The translations under genes were made by a program, and so were the position numbers. This document shows positions 47,520-56,730 of a stretch of 64,000 bases of DNA, piece after piece. Each line of letters begins with the position of its first letter. The stretch's first letter is position 1. Below the pieces are notes generated by a model, which saw only the letters and a list, made by a program, of their open reading frames with translations, made no database searches and had not been told where the DNA came from. Origin of the DNA: Marinimicrobium koreense (lineage in GTDB: Bacteria > Pseudomonadota > Gammaproteobacteria > Pseudomonadales > Cellvibrionaceae); the NCBI RefSeq assembly GCF_003762925.1, contig NZ_RJUK01000001.1, positions 1,984,001 through 2,048,000 of the forward strand, read 5' to 3'.

Positions 47520-48329
47520 ATGGCCGACCTGCCACTGATCATCGAACCCGCTGACCTCGCTCAGCTGCTGAAACAACCGCCGGAAAACCTGCGCATTGTG
47601 GATCTGTGCAGCGAACCGAGCTATCAGCACGGTCACGTCGAAGGGGCCCTGCACATTCCACCGCAAATGCTGTTGAGCAATATCCCGCCCGCCCCGGGGC
47701 GCATCGCCAGCGTGGAGCAGCTCAATCGGCTGTTTTCCTACCTGGGTCTGACCCCCGATACGCACTTTGTCGTCTACGACGATGAAGGCGGCGGTTGGGC
47801 CGGACGCTTTATCTGGACCCTGGACGCCATCGGGCACAAGCATTACTCCTATCTCAATGGAGGGCTGCAGGCCTGGAAGAGCGATGAGCTGCCCCTGAGC
47901 CGGGAGATTCCGCAACCGCCCTTTACCGAAGCCCACGTCAGTCTCGACCCGAGCGTTGTGGTGGAAATTCCGGATATCCTCGAGGCGCTGGAAGATCCAA
48001 ATTTTGTCGTCTGGGATGCCCGGGGACCGTCTGAATACCGGGGCGAAAAAGTGCTCGCCCAAAAGGGGGGGCATATCCCCGGCGCCGTGAATGTGGAGTG
48101 GACTCAGTTGATGGACCATCGCAACGGCCTGCGTATCCGCCCCGACGCCGAAGCCTTTCTGGCCAAACAGGGGCTGACCAAAGACAAACGCATTGTCACC
48201 CACTGCCAGAGCCATCATCGCTCGGGCTTTACTTATCTGGTCGGCAAGTCGCTCGGCTTTGACATCAAGGGCTATCACGGCTCCTGGTCCGAGTGGGGCA
48301 ACCATCCCGACACCCCTGTGGAAATCTGA
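47520..48329 (+). CDS. sulfurtransferase with two rhodanese domains
   Basis: The product has 269 residues from ATG 47520, after AAAGGAA. The N-terminal rhodanese domain (about 10-115) lacks the catalytic Cys. The C-terminal domain (about 145-265) has VVWDARGPSEYRGE, GHIPGAVNVEW and the active loop HCQSHHRSG with the catalytic Cys after His. It transfers sulfur from thiosulfate or mercaptopyruvate to acceptors. The loop HCQSHHRS is unlike the CRKGVT/CGSGVTA of typical SseA, so the substrate is open. The next gene starts 4 bp later. Confidence 0.9.
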   Translation: MADLPLIIEPADLAQLLKQPPENLRIVDLCSEPSYQHGHVEGALHIPPQMLLSNIPPAPGRIASVEQLNRLFSYLGLTPDTHFVVYDDEGGGWAGRFIWTLDAIGHKHYSYLNGGLQAWKSDELPLSREIPQPPFTEAHVSLDPSVVVEIPDILEALEDPNFVVWDARGPSEYRGEKVLAQKGGHIPGAVNVEWTQLMDHRNGLRIRPDAEAFLAKQGLTKDKRIVTHCQSHHRSGFTYLVGKSLGFDIKGYHGSWSEWGNHPDTPVEI

Positions 48330-48333
48330 TTGA

Positions 48334-49818
48334 ATGTCACGACTGCTCATTGTTGTTGAGTCCGCCCAGGACTGGGCACCCTACTTCCCCAGTGAGCAGG
48401 TAATCACCTTTGATGATTACCTGCAGCTGCCGCCGGCGAAAACCAATCGCACCCGGGTCATCAACCTGTGTCGCAAATTCAGCTACCTGAGCAAAGGCTA
48501 TTACTGCTCGCTGCTGGCGGAAGCCCGGGGGCACTCGGTGATTCCGTCGGTGAAAACCCTGAACGATCTGCGCAATCACAGCAGTTTTTCAGTGATTGCC
48601 GAGCAGCTCCACAGCCAGGCCGACAAGTTTCTCACCAAGCTGGCCAATCGCGAGACGAGTACCTTCGAGTTCTGGGTGTTCTTCGGAGAAAGCAGCGTGC
48701 CGGAACTGAAAAAGCTTGCCCGGGAACTGTTTGAGCAACAGCCCTGCCCGATTCTCAAGGTCGAACTGAACTGGCGCGGCGGTTGGCGCATCAACAGCCT
48801 CAAGGTGGCGCCGGTGCATACCCTGACCGAGCCGGAGCAGGAAGCCTTTGCCAACGCCCTGGATCGTTTCAGTGCGCAACTGTGGCGCAAACCCAAAGCC
48901 CAGAAGGTCAGCCGTTACGAAATGGCCATTCTGGTCAACCCGGATGAGAAGCTGCCTCCCAGCGACGACAAAGCGCTGAAGAAATTTGTGAAAGCGGGTA
49001 ACCGGCAGGGTATCAATGTCGACTTCATCGGCCGCAAGGACATCCGCAAGCTACCCGAATACGACATGCTGTTTATTCGGGAAACCACCAATATTGACCA
49101 CCACACCTTTCAGTTCGCCTGCCGGGCCGAGGCCGAGGGGCTCGCGGTGATTGACGATCCGCAGTCCATCATCCGTTGTACCAACAAGGTGTACCTGGCC
49201 GATCTGTTCAACGCCCGCAAGGTGGATACCCCCACCACCCGACTGATTTCCACCCGCTCCAAAGCCGCGCTCGATAAAGTCGCCGCCGAGCTGGGCTTCC
49301 CCATGATCGTCAAAATCCCGGACGGGTCATTCTCCCGGGGCATGGTCAAGGTGGAAGACCGGGAAGGATTGGACCGGGCCGTTACCGAGCTGTTGAAACA
49401 GTCCGCCCTTCTGCTGGCTCAGGAGTTCATGTACACCGATTATGACTGGCGCGTCGGGGTGCTGAACGGCAAGCCGCTGTACGCCTGTAAATACTACATG
49501 GCCGGCGGTCACTGGCAGATTTACGATCACAACAACACCGTAGATCCCTCCGGGGGCTATCAGACCATGCCCACCTATGAGGTGCCGCGCAAAGTCATCG
49601 ACACCGCGATCAAGGCGGCGGGGCTGATCGGCAAGGGACTCTACGGCGTGGATCTGAAGCAGAGCGGCAAGCGGGTGGTGGTGATTGAGGTGAACGACAA
49701 CCCGAGTATCGATGCCGGGGTGGAGGATGAATTTATCGGCGATGAACTCTACAACCTGATCATGCAGGAGTTCATCAATCGGGTGCAGACCATCCGCCGC
49801 TTGCGTGAGGCTCTGTAA
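48334..49818 (+). CDS. RimK family ATP-grasp ligase
   Basis: The 494-residue protein has an N-terminal RLAN (RimK-like) domain (LLIVVESAQDWAPYFP to about 160) and a C-terminal ATP-grasp domain (about 270-480). The latter includes FPMIVKIPDGSFSRGMVKVEDREGL, LLAQEFMYTDYDWRVGVLNGKPLYACKYYMAGGHWQ and the metal-binding VVVIEVNDNPSIDAG. RimK relatives add amino acids such as glutamate to proteins or peptides; the target is unknown here. The gene starts 4 bp after the sulfurtransferase, so the two are probably one operon. Confidence 0.92.
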   Translation: MSRLLIVVESAQDWAPYFPSEQVITFDDYLQLPPAKTNRTRVINLCRKFSYLSKGYYCSLLAEARGHSVIPSVKTLNDLRNHSSFSVIAEQLHSQADKFLTKLANRETSTFEFWVFFGESSVPELKKLARELFEQQPCPILKVELNWRGGWRINSLKVAPVHTLTEPEQEAFANALDRFSAQLWRKPKAQKVSRYEMAILVNPDEKLPPSDDKALKKFVKAGNRQGINVDFIGRKDIRKLPEYDMLFIRETTNIDHHTFQFACRAEAEGLAVIDDPQSIIRCTNKVYLADLFNARKVDTPTTRLISTRSKAALDKVAAELGFPMIVKIPDGSFSRGMVKVEDREGLDRAVTELLKQSALLLAQEFMYTDYDWRVGVLNGKPLYACKYYMAGGHWQIYDHNNTVDPSGGYQTMPTYEVPRKVIDTAIKAAGLIGKGLYGVDLKQSGKRVVVIEVNDNPSIDAGVEDEFIGDELYNLIMQEFINRVQTIRRLREAL

Positions 49819-49834
49819 GCGCCCCAGGTCAACG

Positions 49835-50224
49835 TTAAGGCAGGATGAGGGTCAGGGTCTCGTCGGCGATCAGTTGGCCGTCAATGGCCAGGGTAATGCG
49901 CCAGGGGCCCTGCTTGTTCTCTACCGGCTTCCAGATGGTATCGCCGATAAAGAAATCCCAGTCGTTCTGTTTGATATACACCTCACCGTCGAAGGGTGGC
50001 AGGGGGTTGCCGTCTTCATCGGGAATATTCGGGTGGTAGATGCAATACTGCAGCTTGCGGTTTTTGGCTTTTTTGATATTGACGATGTAGCCGAATTCGA
50101 TATCCAGCTCGCAGGGGATGTCCCGCGTCATTTTGATCAGCTGCGGCAGCTCCTTGGAGTTGGGATCCAGCGGGGTATAGACGCCCCAACTGCGCAGTTT
50201 GACTTCCGGTTTTTTCTTGGCCAT
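49835..50224 (-). CDS. DUF3859 domain-containing protein
   Basis: The 129-residue protein without signal peptide resembles the DUF3859 beta-rich family: VKLRSWGVYTPLDPNSKELPQLIKMTRDIPCELDIEFGYIVNIKKAKNRKLQYCIYHPNIPDEDG, then WDFFIGDTIWKPVENKQGPWRITLAIDGQLIADETLTL. No function is known. Element A5 lies 95 bp before the start. It converges on the ATP-grasp gene with a 16-bp gap. Confidence 0.8.
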   Translation of the reverse strand: MAKKKPEVKLRSWGVYTPLDPNSKELPQLIKMTRDIPCELDIEFGYIVNIKKAKNRKLQYCIYHPNIPDEDGNPLPPFDGEVYIKQNDWDFFIGDTIWKPVENKQGPWRITLAIDGQLIADETLTLILP

Positions 50225-50318
50225 GGCACCCGAGTAATGGTTGGTTCAAAACCCGAATTGTACCATGGGTGGTTTCAGGGTTTTCGGTTCGTTATTGGGC
50301 CTCTGTATCATCACGCCC

Positions 50319-50480
50319 GGTCAGGCGAGGGGAAGCCCTTCCAAGACACGCCGTAAATACGGTCCCCTTCGCGCTCCCGGCGCTTCGGGACACTTCCCAC
50401 ATCCATGTGGGGCGTCCATGTAGGCTCGAATCGCGGGTCCCCCGCTCCACGGTCTTGGAAGGGCTTCCCCTCACCTGACC
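50319..50480 (+). repeat. type A long palindromic element, copy A5 (long core)
   Basis: The 29-nt arms at 50319-50347 and 50452-50480 pair with one G-T exception. The core has CACGCCGTAAA and the GCGGG-TCC-CCCGC hairpin. The first hairpin is enlarged by the same inserted domain as in A2, including CCCACA-TCCA-TGTGGG. Flanks are CCCGGTC on the left and GACCTCA on the right. Confidence 0.83.
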
Positions 50481-50527
50481 TCATCAGGAGAACGACCTTG
50501 GGCAAAGGTACCTTAGGGAGGAGTAAG

Positions 50528-50620
50528 GCAACGGCGGATGCGCTGCGCTTATCCGCCCTACGCAACCTGCACTGCTATCCGTAGGGCGGATAAGGTCGAA
50601 GACCGCATCCGCCGTTACCC
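50528..50620. repeat. pair of REP-like units R6a and R6b in inverted orientation
   Basis: R6a (50528-50563) has GCGGATGCGCTGCGCTTATCCGC. R6b (50579-50620) has GTAGGGCGGATAAGG...CCGCATCCGCCGTTACC. They lie just downstream of the carboxylase stop and may protect the 3' end of the operon mRNA. Confidence 0.8.
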
Positions 50621-50655
50621 AGCCGCAGCACTCCGATACGAAGCTCCACAACGAC

Positions 50656-53600
50656 TCAACCCAACACCAACAACCGGTCCCCGGCATTAACGGACTGACC
50701 TTCGGCGCGGGAGAGAGAATCCACAACCCCCGCCTCCGGCGCTGCCACCTCAATCTCCATTTTCATCGACTCGAGAATGCACACCACATCTCCGGCCTTC
50801 ACCTTATCGCCAGGTTTGACCATAAACTGCCAGATATTCCCGGCCACATGACTTTCCACCGCCGTGGCGCCCTCGGGCAACGCGTCCACCTGTTCTTCGG
50901 CCGCCTCCTGACCACTGGTGTCGAAATTCATCTGACCGTTATCGATCCAGCGCTGAAGCTCCTCGTTGAACGCACCATTGCGCTTCTTGACGAAGGCATC
51001 AATCTCCGACTGGTGCTGCTCGATGAATGCCTCGTAGTCGCTCAGCTTGAAAGTGGTTTCTTCAATGCGCAGCGGGTATTGGCCCTTCGGGAAGTCCCTG
51101 CGAATCTGTTGCAGCTCTTCATGGCTGACTTCATAGAAGCGAATCTGGTCGAAGAAGCGCAGCAGCCAGGGGTTGGTGAACTCCCGGGTTTTTCGGTAGC
51201 GGTTCCACATCTGCAGCGTGCGGCCGACGAACTGATAACCGCCCGGCCCTTCCATGCCGTAAACGCACAGGTAGGATCCGCCGATGCCCACCGAGTTTTC
51301 TGCGGTCCAGGTGCGCGCGGGGTTGTACTTGGTGGTCACCAAACGGTGCCGTGGGTCCAGGGGTGTGGCCACGGGCGCGCCCAAATAGACATCACCCAGC
51401 CCCATGACCACATAGCTGGCCTCGAACAGAATCTTCTTCACTTCATCGATGGAGTCCAGACCGTTGATGCGCCGGATAAACTCAATGTTGTCCGGGCACC
51501 AGGGGGCGTCCTTGCGCACCGACTGCATGTACTTTTCCGCTGCCTGACGACAGGCCGGGTCATCCCAGCTCAGGGGCAGATGAACAATGCGCGAAGGCAC
51601 TTCCAACTCGTCGATGTTCTGTAACTTGTGTTCGGCTTTTTCCAGCAGGTCGAGCAGCCGGTCTGTCGACAACTGCTGGCTTTCATAGTGGATCTGCAAA
51701 GAGCGGATGCCCGGAGTCATTTCCATAATGCCGTCAACGCCCTGCTCCTGCAGAAAGAGCATCAATGCGTGCGCCCGGAAGCGCAGACGGATATCCAGCT
51801 GCAGAGGCCCGTATTCCACCAGCAGATATTTGTCGCCGGACGGTCGATAGACCACCGGCACGCCGGTCTCGTCACCGGAGAGGGTTTTGAGCACCGGAGT
51901 GCGGGCAATCAGCTCGTCGATGGCCAAAGGCTGCGCCGGTTCACTCTCGGTCGAGTCCAGTTGCGCCAGTTGGGTCTGTTGTTCCCGCTCCAGGCGATTG
52001 GCATCGGCCAGACTCACCGGGACGAACTGCAATTTGTCTCCCGCTTTCAGCTGACCGAGTTTCCACAGGTCGGCCGCGATCACGGTCACCGGACAGACAA
52101 AGCCACCCAGGGACGGACCATCGGGGCCCAGGATCACCGGCATGTCCCCGGTGAAATCCACCGTGCCGATGGCGTAGGCGTTGTCGTGAATATTGGACGG
52201 GTGGAGCCCGGCTTCACCGCCGTCGGAGCGGGCCCACTCGGGTTTGGGACCGATCAGGCGGATGCCCGTGCGACTGGAGTTGTAATGCACTTCCCAGCGA
52301 TGCTGGAAAAAGGTGCGCATATCCTGTTCGGTAAAGAAATCCGGGGCGCCGTGAGGCCCGTAGATGACCCGCAACTGCCAGTTGCCGTCAATATCCGGGC
52401 GCAGGGCCTCCGGTGCCCTGGAGCTCTGCTCCGACAGTGGTTGCTCCACCAGATGCAACACATCGCCGGTGCGCAAAGCCCGTCCGGCAAATCCGCCAAA
52501 CTGCCCGAGGGTAAAGGTGGACTTCGACCCCAGGTAATCCGCACACTGAATGCCTCCGGCCACCATCAGATAAGCGCGCGCGCCGCTGGCGACGACTTTT
52601 CCGATGGTCAATACCTGCCCCGGCTCGGCGCGCACCACCTGGCAAAACAGAACCGGTTGATCGTCCAGGGTCGCGTGCAAGGCCGCACCTGCGAGAACAA
52701 AATCCGTGGCGGTATTGAACTTCAGAGTCGGGCCGTTGAGGGTAATCTCCAGGCCGGCGGTGCCTTCGGGGTTACCCAGCAGACGGTTACCCAGGCGCAG
52801 TGAATAATTGTCGAAAGGACCCGAGGGCGGCACCCCGATATCCCAGTAGCCGACCCGTCCTGGAAAATCCTGCACAGTGGTCATGGTGCCCGGTGCCAGT
52901 ACGTCCATCGTGTGCGGCTGATACGCCAGATCATTCAGAAACCGGGTGTGCACTTCACCGGCGTGGAACTCGGGCGTCGCGATAATACGGCGCACGTAAT
53001 CGCCATTGGTTTCGATGCCCTCCAGGGTGGTTTGGGCCAATACCTGGTCCAGCGCATCGATGGCCCGGGCGCGATCGTCCTGCCAGACGATCACCTTGGC
53101 GAGCATGGGGTCGAAGTACGGCGAAACCGTCAGGCCCGCTTCCACCCAGGTATCGATCCGCAGCGCCTGGCCATCCGCCGGGGGAAAGTCCACGGCGCTC
53201 AGCAAGCCTGCGCTGGGCTGGAAATTTTTGTTGGCGTCTTCGGCGTAGAGGCGCGCCTGCAGCGCATGCCCCCGGGGCTTCAGAGAGGCTCCCAGTGGCT
53301 TGATATCTCCCAGCTCTCCGGCGGCCTGGCGCAGCATCCAGGCCACCAGGTCCACGTCATAGACCTGCTCGGTCACGCCGTGCTCTACCTGCAGGCGAGT
53401 GTTCACTTCCAGAAAGTAGAAGGTGTTTTCACCGGCGTCGTAAATGAACTCCACGGTGCCCGCGTTGCGGTAGTGCACGGCTTCGGCCAGGCGCACGGCG
53501 GTGTCGTGCAGCTGTTTGCGCACGGTGTCGGGAATGTTCGGCGCGGGGCACTCTTCGACCACTTTCTGGTTGCGGCGCTGGGAAGAGCAGTCTCGTTCGC

Positions 53601-54270
53601 CCAGGGCGACGGCGTTACCTTGACCGTCGCCAAATACCTGCACTTCGATATGGCGGGCGGTTTCAATGTATTTTTCGACAAACAGACCATCGTTGGAAAA
53701 GTTGTTGGCGCTCAGGCGTTTGACGCTGTCGAAGGCTTTGCGCAGCTCGGCTTCGCTGTAGCAGGTCTGCATTCCGATGCCGCCACCGCCGGCGGTACTT
53801 TTCAGGATGACCGGGTAGCCGATGTGCTCCGCCGAGGTGACGGCTTCTTCCAGGTCTTTGAGCAGGCCGGTGCCCGGTAGCAGGGGAACCTTGTTTTCTT
53901 CGGCCAGGGCGCGGGCGGTGTGTTTGAGGCCGAAGGCGTTCATCTGTTCGGGGGTGGGTCCGACGAAGGCGACACCGCGCTGTTCGCAGGCACGGACGAA
54001 GTCGGGGTTTTCGCTGAGGAAGCCGTAGCCGGGGTGCACGGCCTGGGCCCCACTCTGCTCGATGACGGCGAAGAGTTTTTCCTGGTTGAGGTAGGTCTCG
54101 GTGGCGGCGCCTTCGCCTAACGAGTAGGCGTCGTCTGCCAGGGTGACGTGGAGTGAGTCGGCGTCGGCTTCGGCGTAGACGGCGACGGAGCCGATGCCGA
54201 GTTCTTTGAGGGTGCGGATGATGCGCACGGCGATGGCGCCGCGATTGGCGATCAGGACTTTGTTGAACAT
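50656..54270 (-). CDS. urea carboxylase family biotin enzyme, probable guanidine carboxylase
   Basis: The 1204-residue protein has a biotin carboxylase domain (about 1-450; MFNKVLIANRGAIAVRIIRTL, GPTPEQMNAFGLKHTARAL, KSTAGGGGIGMQ, FYFLEVNTRLQVEHGVTEQVYDVDLV). The carboxyltransferase part consists of AHS2/KipA-like and AHS1/KipI-like domains (about 465-1080). The C-terminal biotinyl domain has ESMKMEIE (biotin Lys1170). It adds carboxyl to urea or guanidine at ATP cost. The riboswitch upstream and the UAAP genes favour guanidine. Element A6 separates it from UAAP2. The allophanate hydrolase normally needed downstream is not in the window. Confidence 0.93.
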   Translation of the reverse strand: MFNKVLIANRGAIAVRIIRTLKELGIGSVAVYAEADADSLHVTLADDAYSLGEGAATETYLNQEKLFAVIEQSGAQAVHPGYGFLSENPDFVRACEQRGVAFVGPTPEQMNAFGLKHTARALAEENKVPLLPGTGLLKDLEEAVTSAEHIGYPVILKSTAGGGGIGMQTCYSEAELRKAFDSVKRLSANNFSNDGLFVEKYIETARHIEVQVFGDGQGNAVALGERDCSSQRRNQKVVEECPAPNIPDTVRKQLHDTAVRLAEAVHYRNAGTVEFIYDAGENTFYFLEVNTRLQVEHGVTEQVYDVDLVAWMLRQAAGELGDIKPLGASLKPRGHALQARLYAEDANKNFQPSAGLLSAVDFPPADGQALRIDTWVEAGLTVSPYFDPMLAKVIVWQDDRARAIDALDQVLAQTTLEGIETNGDYVRRIIATPEFHAGEVHTRFLNDLAYQPHTMDVLAPGTMTTVQDFPGRVGYWDIGVPPSGPFDNYSLRLGNRLLGNPEGTAGLEITLNGPTLKFNTATDFVLAGAALHATLDDQPVLFCQVVRAEPGQVLTIGKVVASGARAYLMVAGGIQCADYLGSKSTFTLGQFGGFAGRALRTGDVLHLVEQPLSEQSSRAPEALRPDIDGNWQLRVIYGPHGAPDFFTEQDMRTFFQHRWEVHYNSSRTGIRLIGPKPEWARSDGGEAGLHPSNIHDNAYAIGTVDFTGDMPVILGPDGPSLGGFVCPVTVIAADLWKLGQLKAGDKLQFVPVSLADANRLEREQQTQLAQLDSTESEPAQPLAIDELIARTPVLKTLSGDETGVPVVYRPSGDKYLLVEYGPLQLDIRLRFRAHALMLFLQEQGVDGIMEMTPGIRSLQIHYESQQLSTDRLLDLLEKAEHKLQNIDELEVPSRIVHLPLSWDDPACRQAAEKYMQSVRKDAPWCPDNIEFIRRINGLDSIDEVKKILFEASYVVMGLGDVYLGAPVATPLDPRHRLVTTKYNPARTWTAENSVGIGGSYLCVYGMEGPGGYQFVGRTLQMWNRYRKTREFTNPWLLRFFDQIRFYEVSHEELQQIRRDFPKGQYPLRIEETTFKLSDYEAFIEQHQSEIDAFVKKRNGAFNEELQRWIDNGQMNFDTSGQEAAEEQVDALPEGATAVESHVAGNIWQFMVKPGDKVKAGDVVCILESMKMEIEVAAPEAGVVDSLSRAEGQSVNAGDRLLVLG

Positions 54271-54375
54271 CGCATGGTCTCTCGATGTCGGTGCGGGTCG
54301 TCCCGCTTGATTCGTTGCCCTACCGGGTCGTCCCGATGAGGCTATATACAGGTCTGGAGGCTTTCAGTTGAGTCC

Positions 54376-54484
54376 GGTCTGGAGCGGGTACAACGATTCA
54401 AGACACGCCGTAAATACATCCCTGTAGGCTCGGATCGCCGGTCCCCGGCTCCACGGTCTTGAATCGTTGTACCCGCTCCAGACC
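54376..54484 (+). repeat. type A long palindromic element, copy A6
   Basis: The 29-nt arms at 54376-54404 and 54456-54484 are perfectly complementary. The first hairpin is TACA-TCCC-TGTA (54415-54426). The second is GCCGG-TCC-CCGGC (54437-54449), which differs from GCGGG/CCCGC of the other copies by a compensating C-G swap. Flanks GAGTCC and CTCCGTGCCAGC match A1. Confidence 0.87.
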
Positions 54485-54503
54485 TCCGTGCCAGCGGAAG
54501 TTT

Positions 54504-54543
54504 GCGTAGGGCGGATAAGCCGCAGGCGCATCCGCCGTAACCC
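54504..54543 (+). repeat. REP-like palindromic unit R7
   Basis: GCGTAGGGCGGATAAGCCGC is followed by AGGCGCATCCGCCGTAACCC, 20 bp from the end of A6 and close to the UAAP2 stop. Confidence 0.8.
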
Positions 54544-54553
54544 AACGCCCCCC

Positions 54554-55192
54554 CTAATCCCAAACCAACACCTCAATCGGCGTCGGATCATACCCATTAC
54601 ACGGGTTATTCAACTGCGGACAATTGGAAATCAACACAATGGTGTCCATCTGGGCTTTCAACTCCACGTATTTTCCGGGCGCCGAGATGCCATCTTCGAA
54701 CGTCAATCCACCGTCCGGGGTGATGGGCACGTTCATGAAGAAGTTGATGTTGTGGGTGATGTCCCGTTTGCTCAGGCCCAGTTCTTCGTGTTCGGCGATG
54801 GCGAGCATCCAGCTGTCGCGGCAGGCGTGCATGTGGCGTTTGTCGAGGTCGTAGCGCACGGTGTTGCTTTCGGTGGCACAGGCGCCGCCAAGGGTGTCGT
54901 GGCGGCCGCAGGTGTCGGCGACGATGTCGAGCATGACGCGGTTGTAGTTGGAGCGCAGGCGGGTGCCGGCACTCAGGTAGGCGTTGCCCTGTTCGCGGAT
55001 GGTGTCCATGGCGCTGTAGCGCTCGGTGGGATCATCGGCGCTGTAGAACAGGGTGTCTGCGGCCTGGTTTCCTTCAAGGTCGAGGATGCGCAGGGTCTGG
55101 CCGGCCTTGATCACTTTCAGGTAGTAGTCGCCCGCGCCGACGGTGTCGCGGACGCTGGCGTCTTCGGATTTGAGTGTGCTTTCTTTGATCAT
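54554..55192 (-). CDS. urea carboxylase-associated protein UAAP2 (DUF1989), probable carboxyguanidine deiminase subunit
   Basis: The product has 212 residues from ATG 55192, after AGGAGAACACC. DUF1989 features are [45 protein letters not shown], a Cys-containing GGACATESN segment and the end region [22 protein letters not shown]. In guanidine-degrading bacteria two DUF1989 proteins (CgdA/CgdB) form a deiminase that converts carboxyguanidine to allophanate. Assignment rests on family and context. It starts 22 bp after UAAP1. Confidence 0.88.
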   Translation of the reverse strand: MIKESTLKSEDASVRDTVGAGDYYLKVIKAGQTLRILDLEGNQAADTLFYSADDPTERYSAMDTIREQGNAYLSAGTRLRSNYNRVMLDIVADTCGRHDTLGGACATESNTVRYDLDKRHMHACRDSWMLAIAEHEELGLSKRDITHNINFFMNVPITPDGGLTFEDGISAPGKYVELKAQMDTIVLISNCPQLNNPCNGYDPTPIEVLVWD

Positions 55193-55214
55193 GGGTGTTC
55201 TCCTCTGCCCTGAC

Positions 55215-55934
55215 TCATGCGCCCAGGTAATAGAGACGGTTATTTTCAAAGCCGCGGCGGTTTTCCGGGCGGAAGTTTTTGCAGTAGTCGTCATCGGTCA
55301 CCGGATCGGCCTGCAGCAGGCGGATGCCCACGGGCTTGCGTGGGTATTCAAGCTCGCGGTTCATTGGGTGCGGGCAGGAGTGAAGCACCACCAATGTGTC
55401 CATTTCAAAGCGCAGCAGGACGCGGCTGCCCGCGCTCGAGTGGTTCTCAGCCAATGCCAGGTTGCCTTCGGCATCCGGGGCGACTTTGCTGAACCAGTTG
55501 AGGTTGGCGGCCAGGTCTTTCGGGCCCAGTCCGTATTTTTCCAGCTCCACCAGAAAGCTACTGGTGCCGTCCTGATGCCATTGGTTCTGATCATTCTGAT
55601 AATCGCGCTTGCCCCACTGCTCGGCCACTTGTTGCGCGTTACTGGTGCCGCAGACGGTTTCATGCCAGCCCAGGCTGTCGTCCACGATGGAGGCGAAAAT
55701 TCGTCCCATGTCTGAATAAAGGCAGTGGCCGCGCGTAAGCTTGAAGGTATGCTGACACTTCAGCGTGTCTGGCGCGTTATAGCGTTCGAGCAGATTTTCC
55801 GGGTTATAAAACAACATGCCGACGTTGGCGCCGCCTTCGAGGTCGGTCAGCTCCATGGCCGTGCCGCGCCGCAGGCGCAGGGACCAGTGGCTGGCCGGTG
55901 GCAGGGTGTATTCGTACAGAGCTTCATTGGCCAT
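55215..55934 (-). CDS. urea carboxylase-associated protein UAAP1 (DUF1989), probable carboxyguanidine deiminase subunit
   Basis: The 239-residue DUF1989 protein has [79 protein letters not shown] and the end region [25 protein letters not shown]. The Cys and His residues fit the metal and catalytic site expected for the partner of UAAP2. Its start overlaps the stop of the ATPase gene by 11 bp, showing translational coupling. Confidence 0.9.
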   Translation of the reverse strand: MANEALYEYTLPPASHWSLRLRRGTAMELTDLEGGANVGMLFYNPENLLERYNAPDTLKCQHTFKLTRGHCLYSDMGRIFASIVDDSLGWHETVCGTSNAQQVAEQWGKRDYQNDQNQWHQDGTSSFLVELEKYGLGPKDLAANLNWFSKVAPDAEGNLALAENHSSAGSRVLLRFEMDTLVVLHSCPHPMNRELEYPRKPVGIRLLQADPVTDDDYCKNFRPENRRGFENNRLYYLGA

Positions 55935-56724
55935 GGTGAAGCGTCTCCTTTTTCTGTTCAGTTTGATTCAGGTTGTCGTCAATGGTTTTCAGTAGGGCTT
56001 CATCTGTCTCTCCCACCGGTAGGTCATAGGTTATCCGCGCACCGTAAGCTTCAGGCTCGTGCGGATCGATCCGGTCTTTGTCGAATACCCAGAGGCGGGT
56101 GCCAAGGTAAAAGCCCTCTTGAATGTCGTGAGTGATCATAAACACCGTCAGATTCAGTTCCCGCCAGAGTTTGATCACCAGTTCATGCATATCCTTCCTG
56201 ATTCCGGGGTCCAGGGCTCCGAACGGTTCATCCAATAACAGGATGCGCGGTTGTTTGATCAACGACTGGGCAATGGCCAGTCGCTGCTGCATGCCCCCGG
56301 ACAATTCATGGGGGTATTTTTGCAGGGCATGGCTCAGCCCTACCGCCTCCAGCATTTCCTCCGCCTTCTTCCGAGCCTGCCGGCGGGCACCCCCAAAAAG
56401 ACGCGCCATCAGCGGGCTGCGCTCAAACTCCATGGATAGCATCACGTTTTCCAGCGCGGTCATATGTGGGAACACCGAGTAGCGCTGAAACACGATTCCC
56501 CGATCTTCACCGGGCTCCGCCACCAGCGGTTTTCCATCGAGTTCGATCATTCCCTGAGAAGGGGACTCGGTGCCCAACAACAATTTCAGAAAGGTGGTCT
56601 TGCCGCATCCGGAGGCACCGACAATGGTAATGAACTCACCGCGCTCCACGGTTTTGTTCAGGTTTTCCAGCACCACGGTGTCTCCATAGCGCTTCCACAG
56701 TTTGTCAATTTTGATGTAACTCAT
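55924..56724 (-). CDS. ABC transporter ATP-binding protein (nitrate/taurine/guanidine type)
   Basis: The 266-residue ATPase has Walker A VGASGCGKTTFLKLL, Q-loop IVFQRYSVFPHM, signature LSGGMQQRLAIAQ, Walker B ILLLDEPFGALD and the H-loop MITHDIQEGF. It energises the permease next to it. The family (TauB/SsuB/NrtD-like) is the one found with riboswitch-controlled urea/guanidine carboxylase operons, where it is thought to import guanidine. The gap to the permease gene is 6 bp. Confidence 0.93.
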   Translation of the reverse strand: MSYIKIDKLWKRYGDTVVLENLNKTVERGEFITIVGASGCGKTTFLKLLLGTESPSQGMIELDGKPLVAEPGEDRGIVFQRYSVFPHMTALENVMLSMEFERSPLMARLFGGARRQARKKAEEMLEAVGLSHALQKYPHELSGGMQQRLAIAQSLIKQPRILLLDEPFGALDPGIRKDMHELVIKLWRELNLTVFMITHDIQEGFYLGTRLWVFDKDRIDPHEPEAYGARITYDLPVGETDEALLKTIDDNLNQTEQKKETLHHGQ

Positions 56725-56730
56725 AACACC

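Larger units (their letters stand above)
50225..50655. other. spacer after the carboxylase gene, holding A5 and REP-like units
   Basis: No gene is seen. Palindromic element A5 and two REP-like units occupy about two thirds of the gap. No allophanate hydrolase gene, often linked to urea carboxylase, is present here. Confidence 0.7.
54271..54553. other. intra-operon spacer with A6 and a REP-like unit
   Basis: The 283 bp between UAAP2 and the carboxylase hold no gene but contain A6 and R7. Other gene junctions in this operon are under 25 bp or overlap. Confidence 0.75.
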
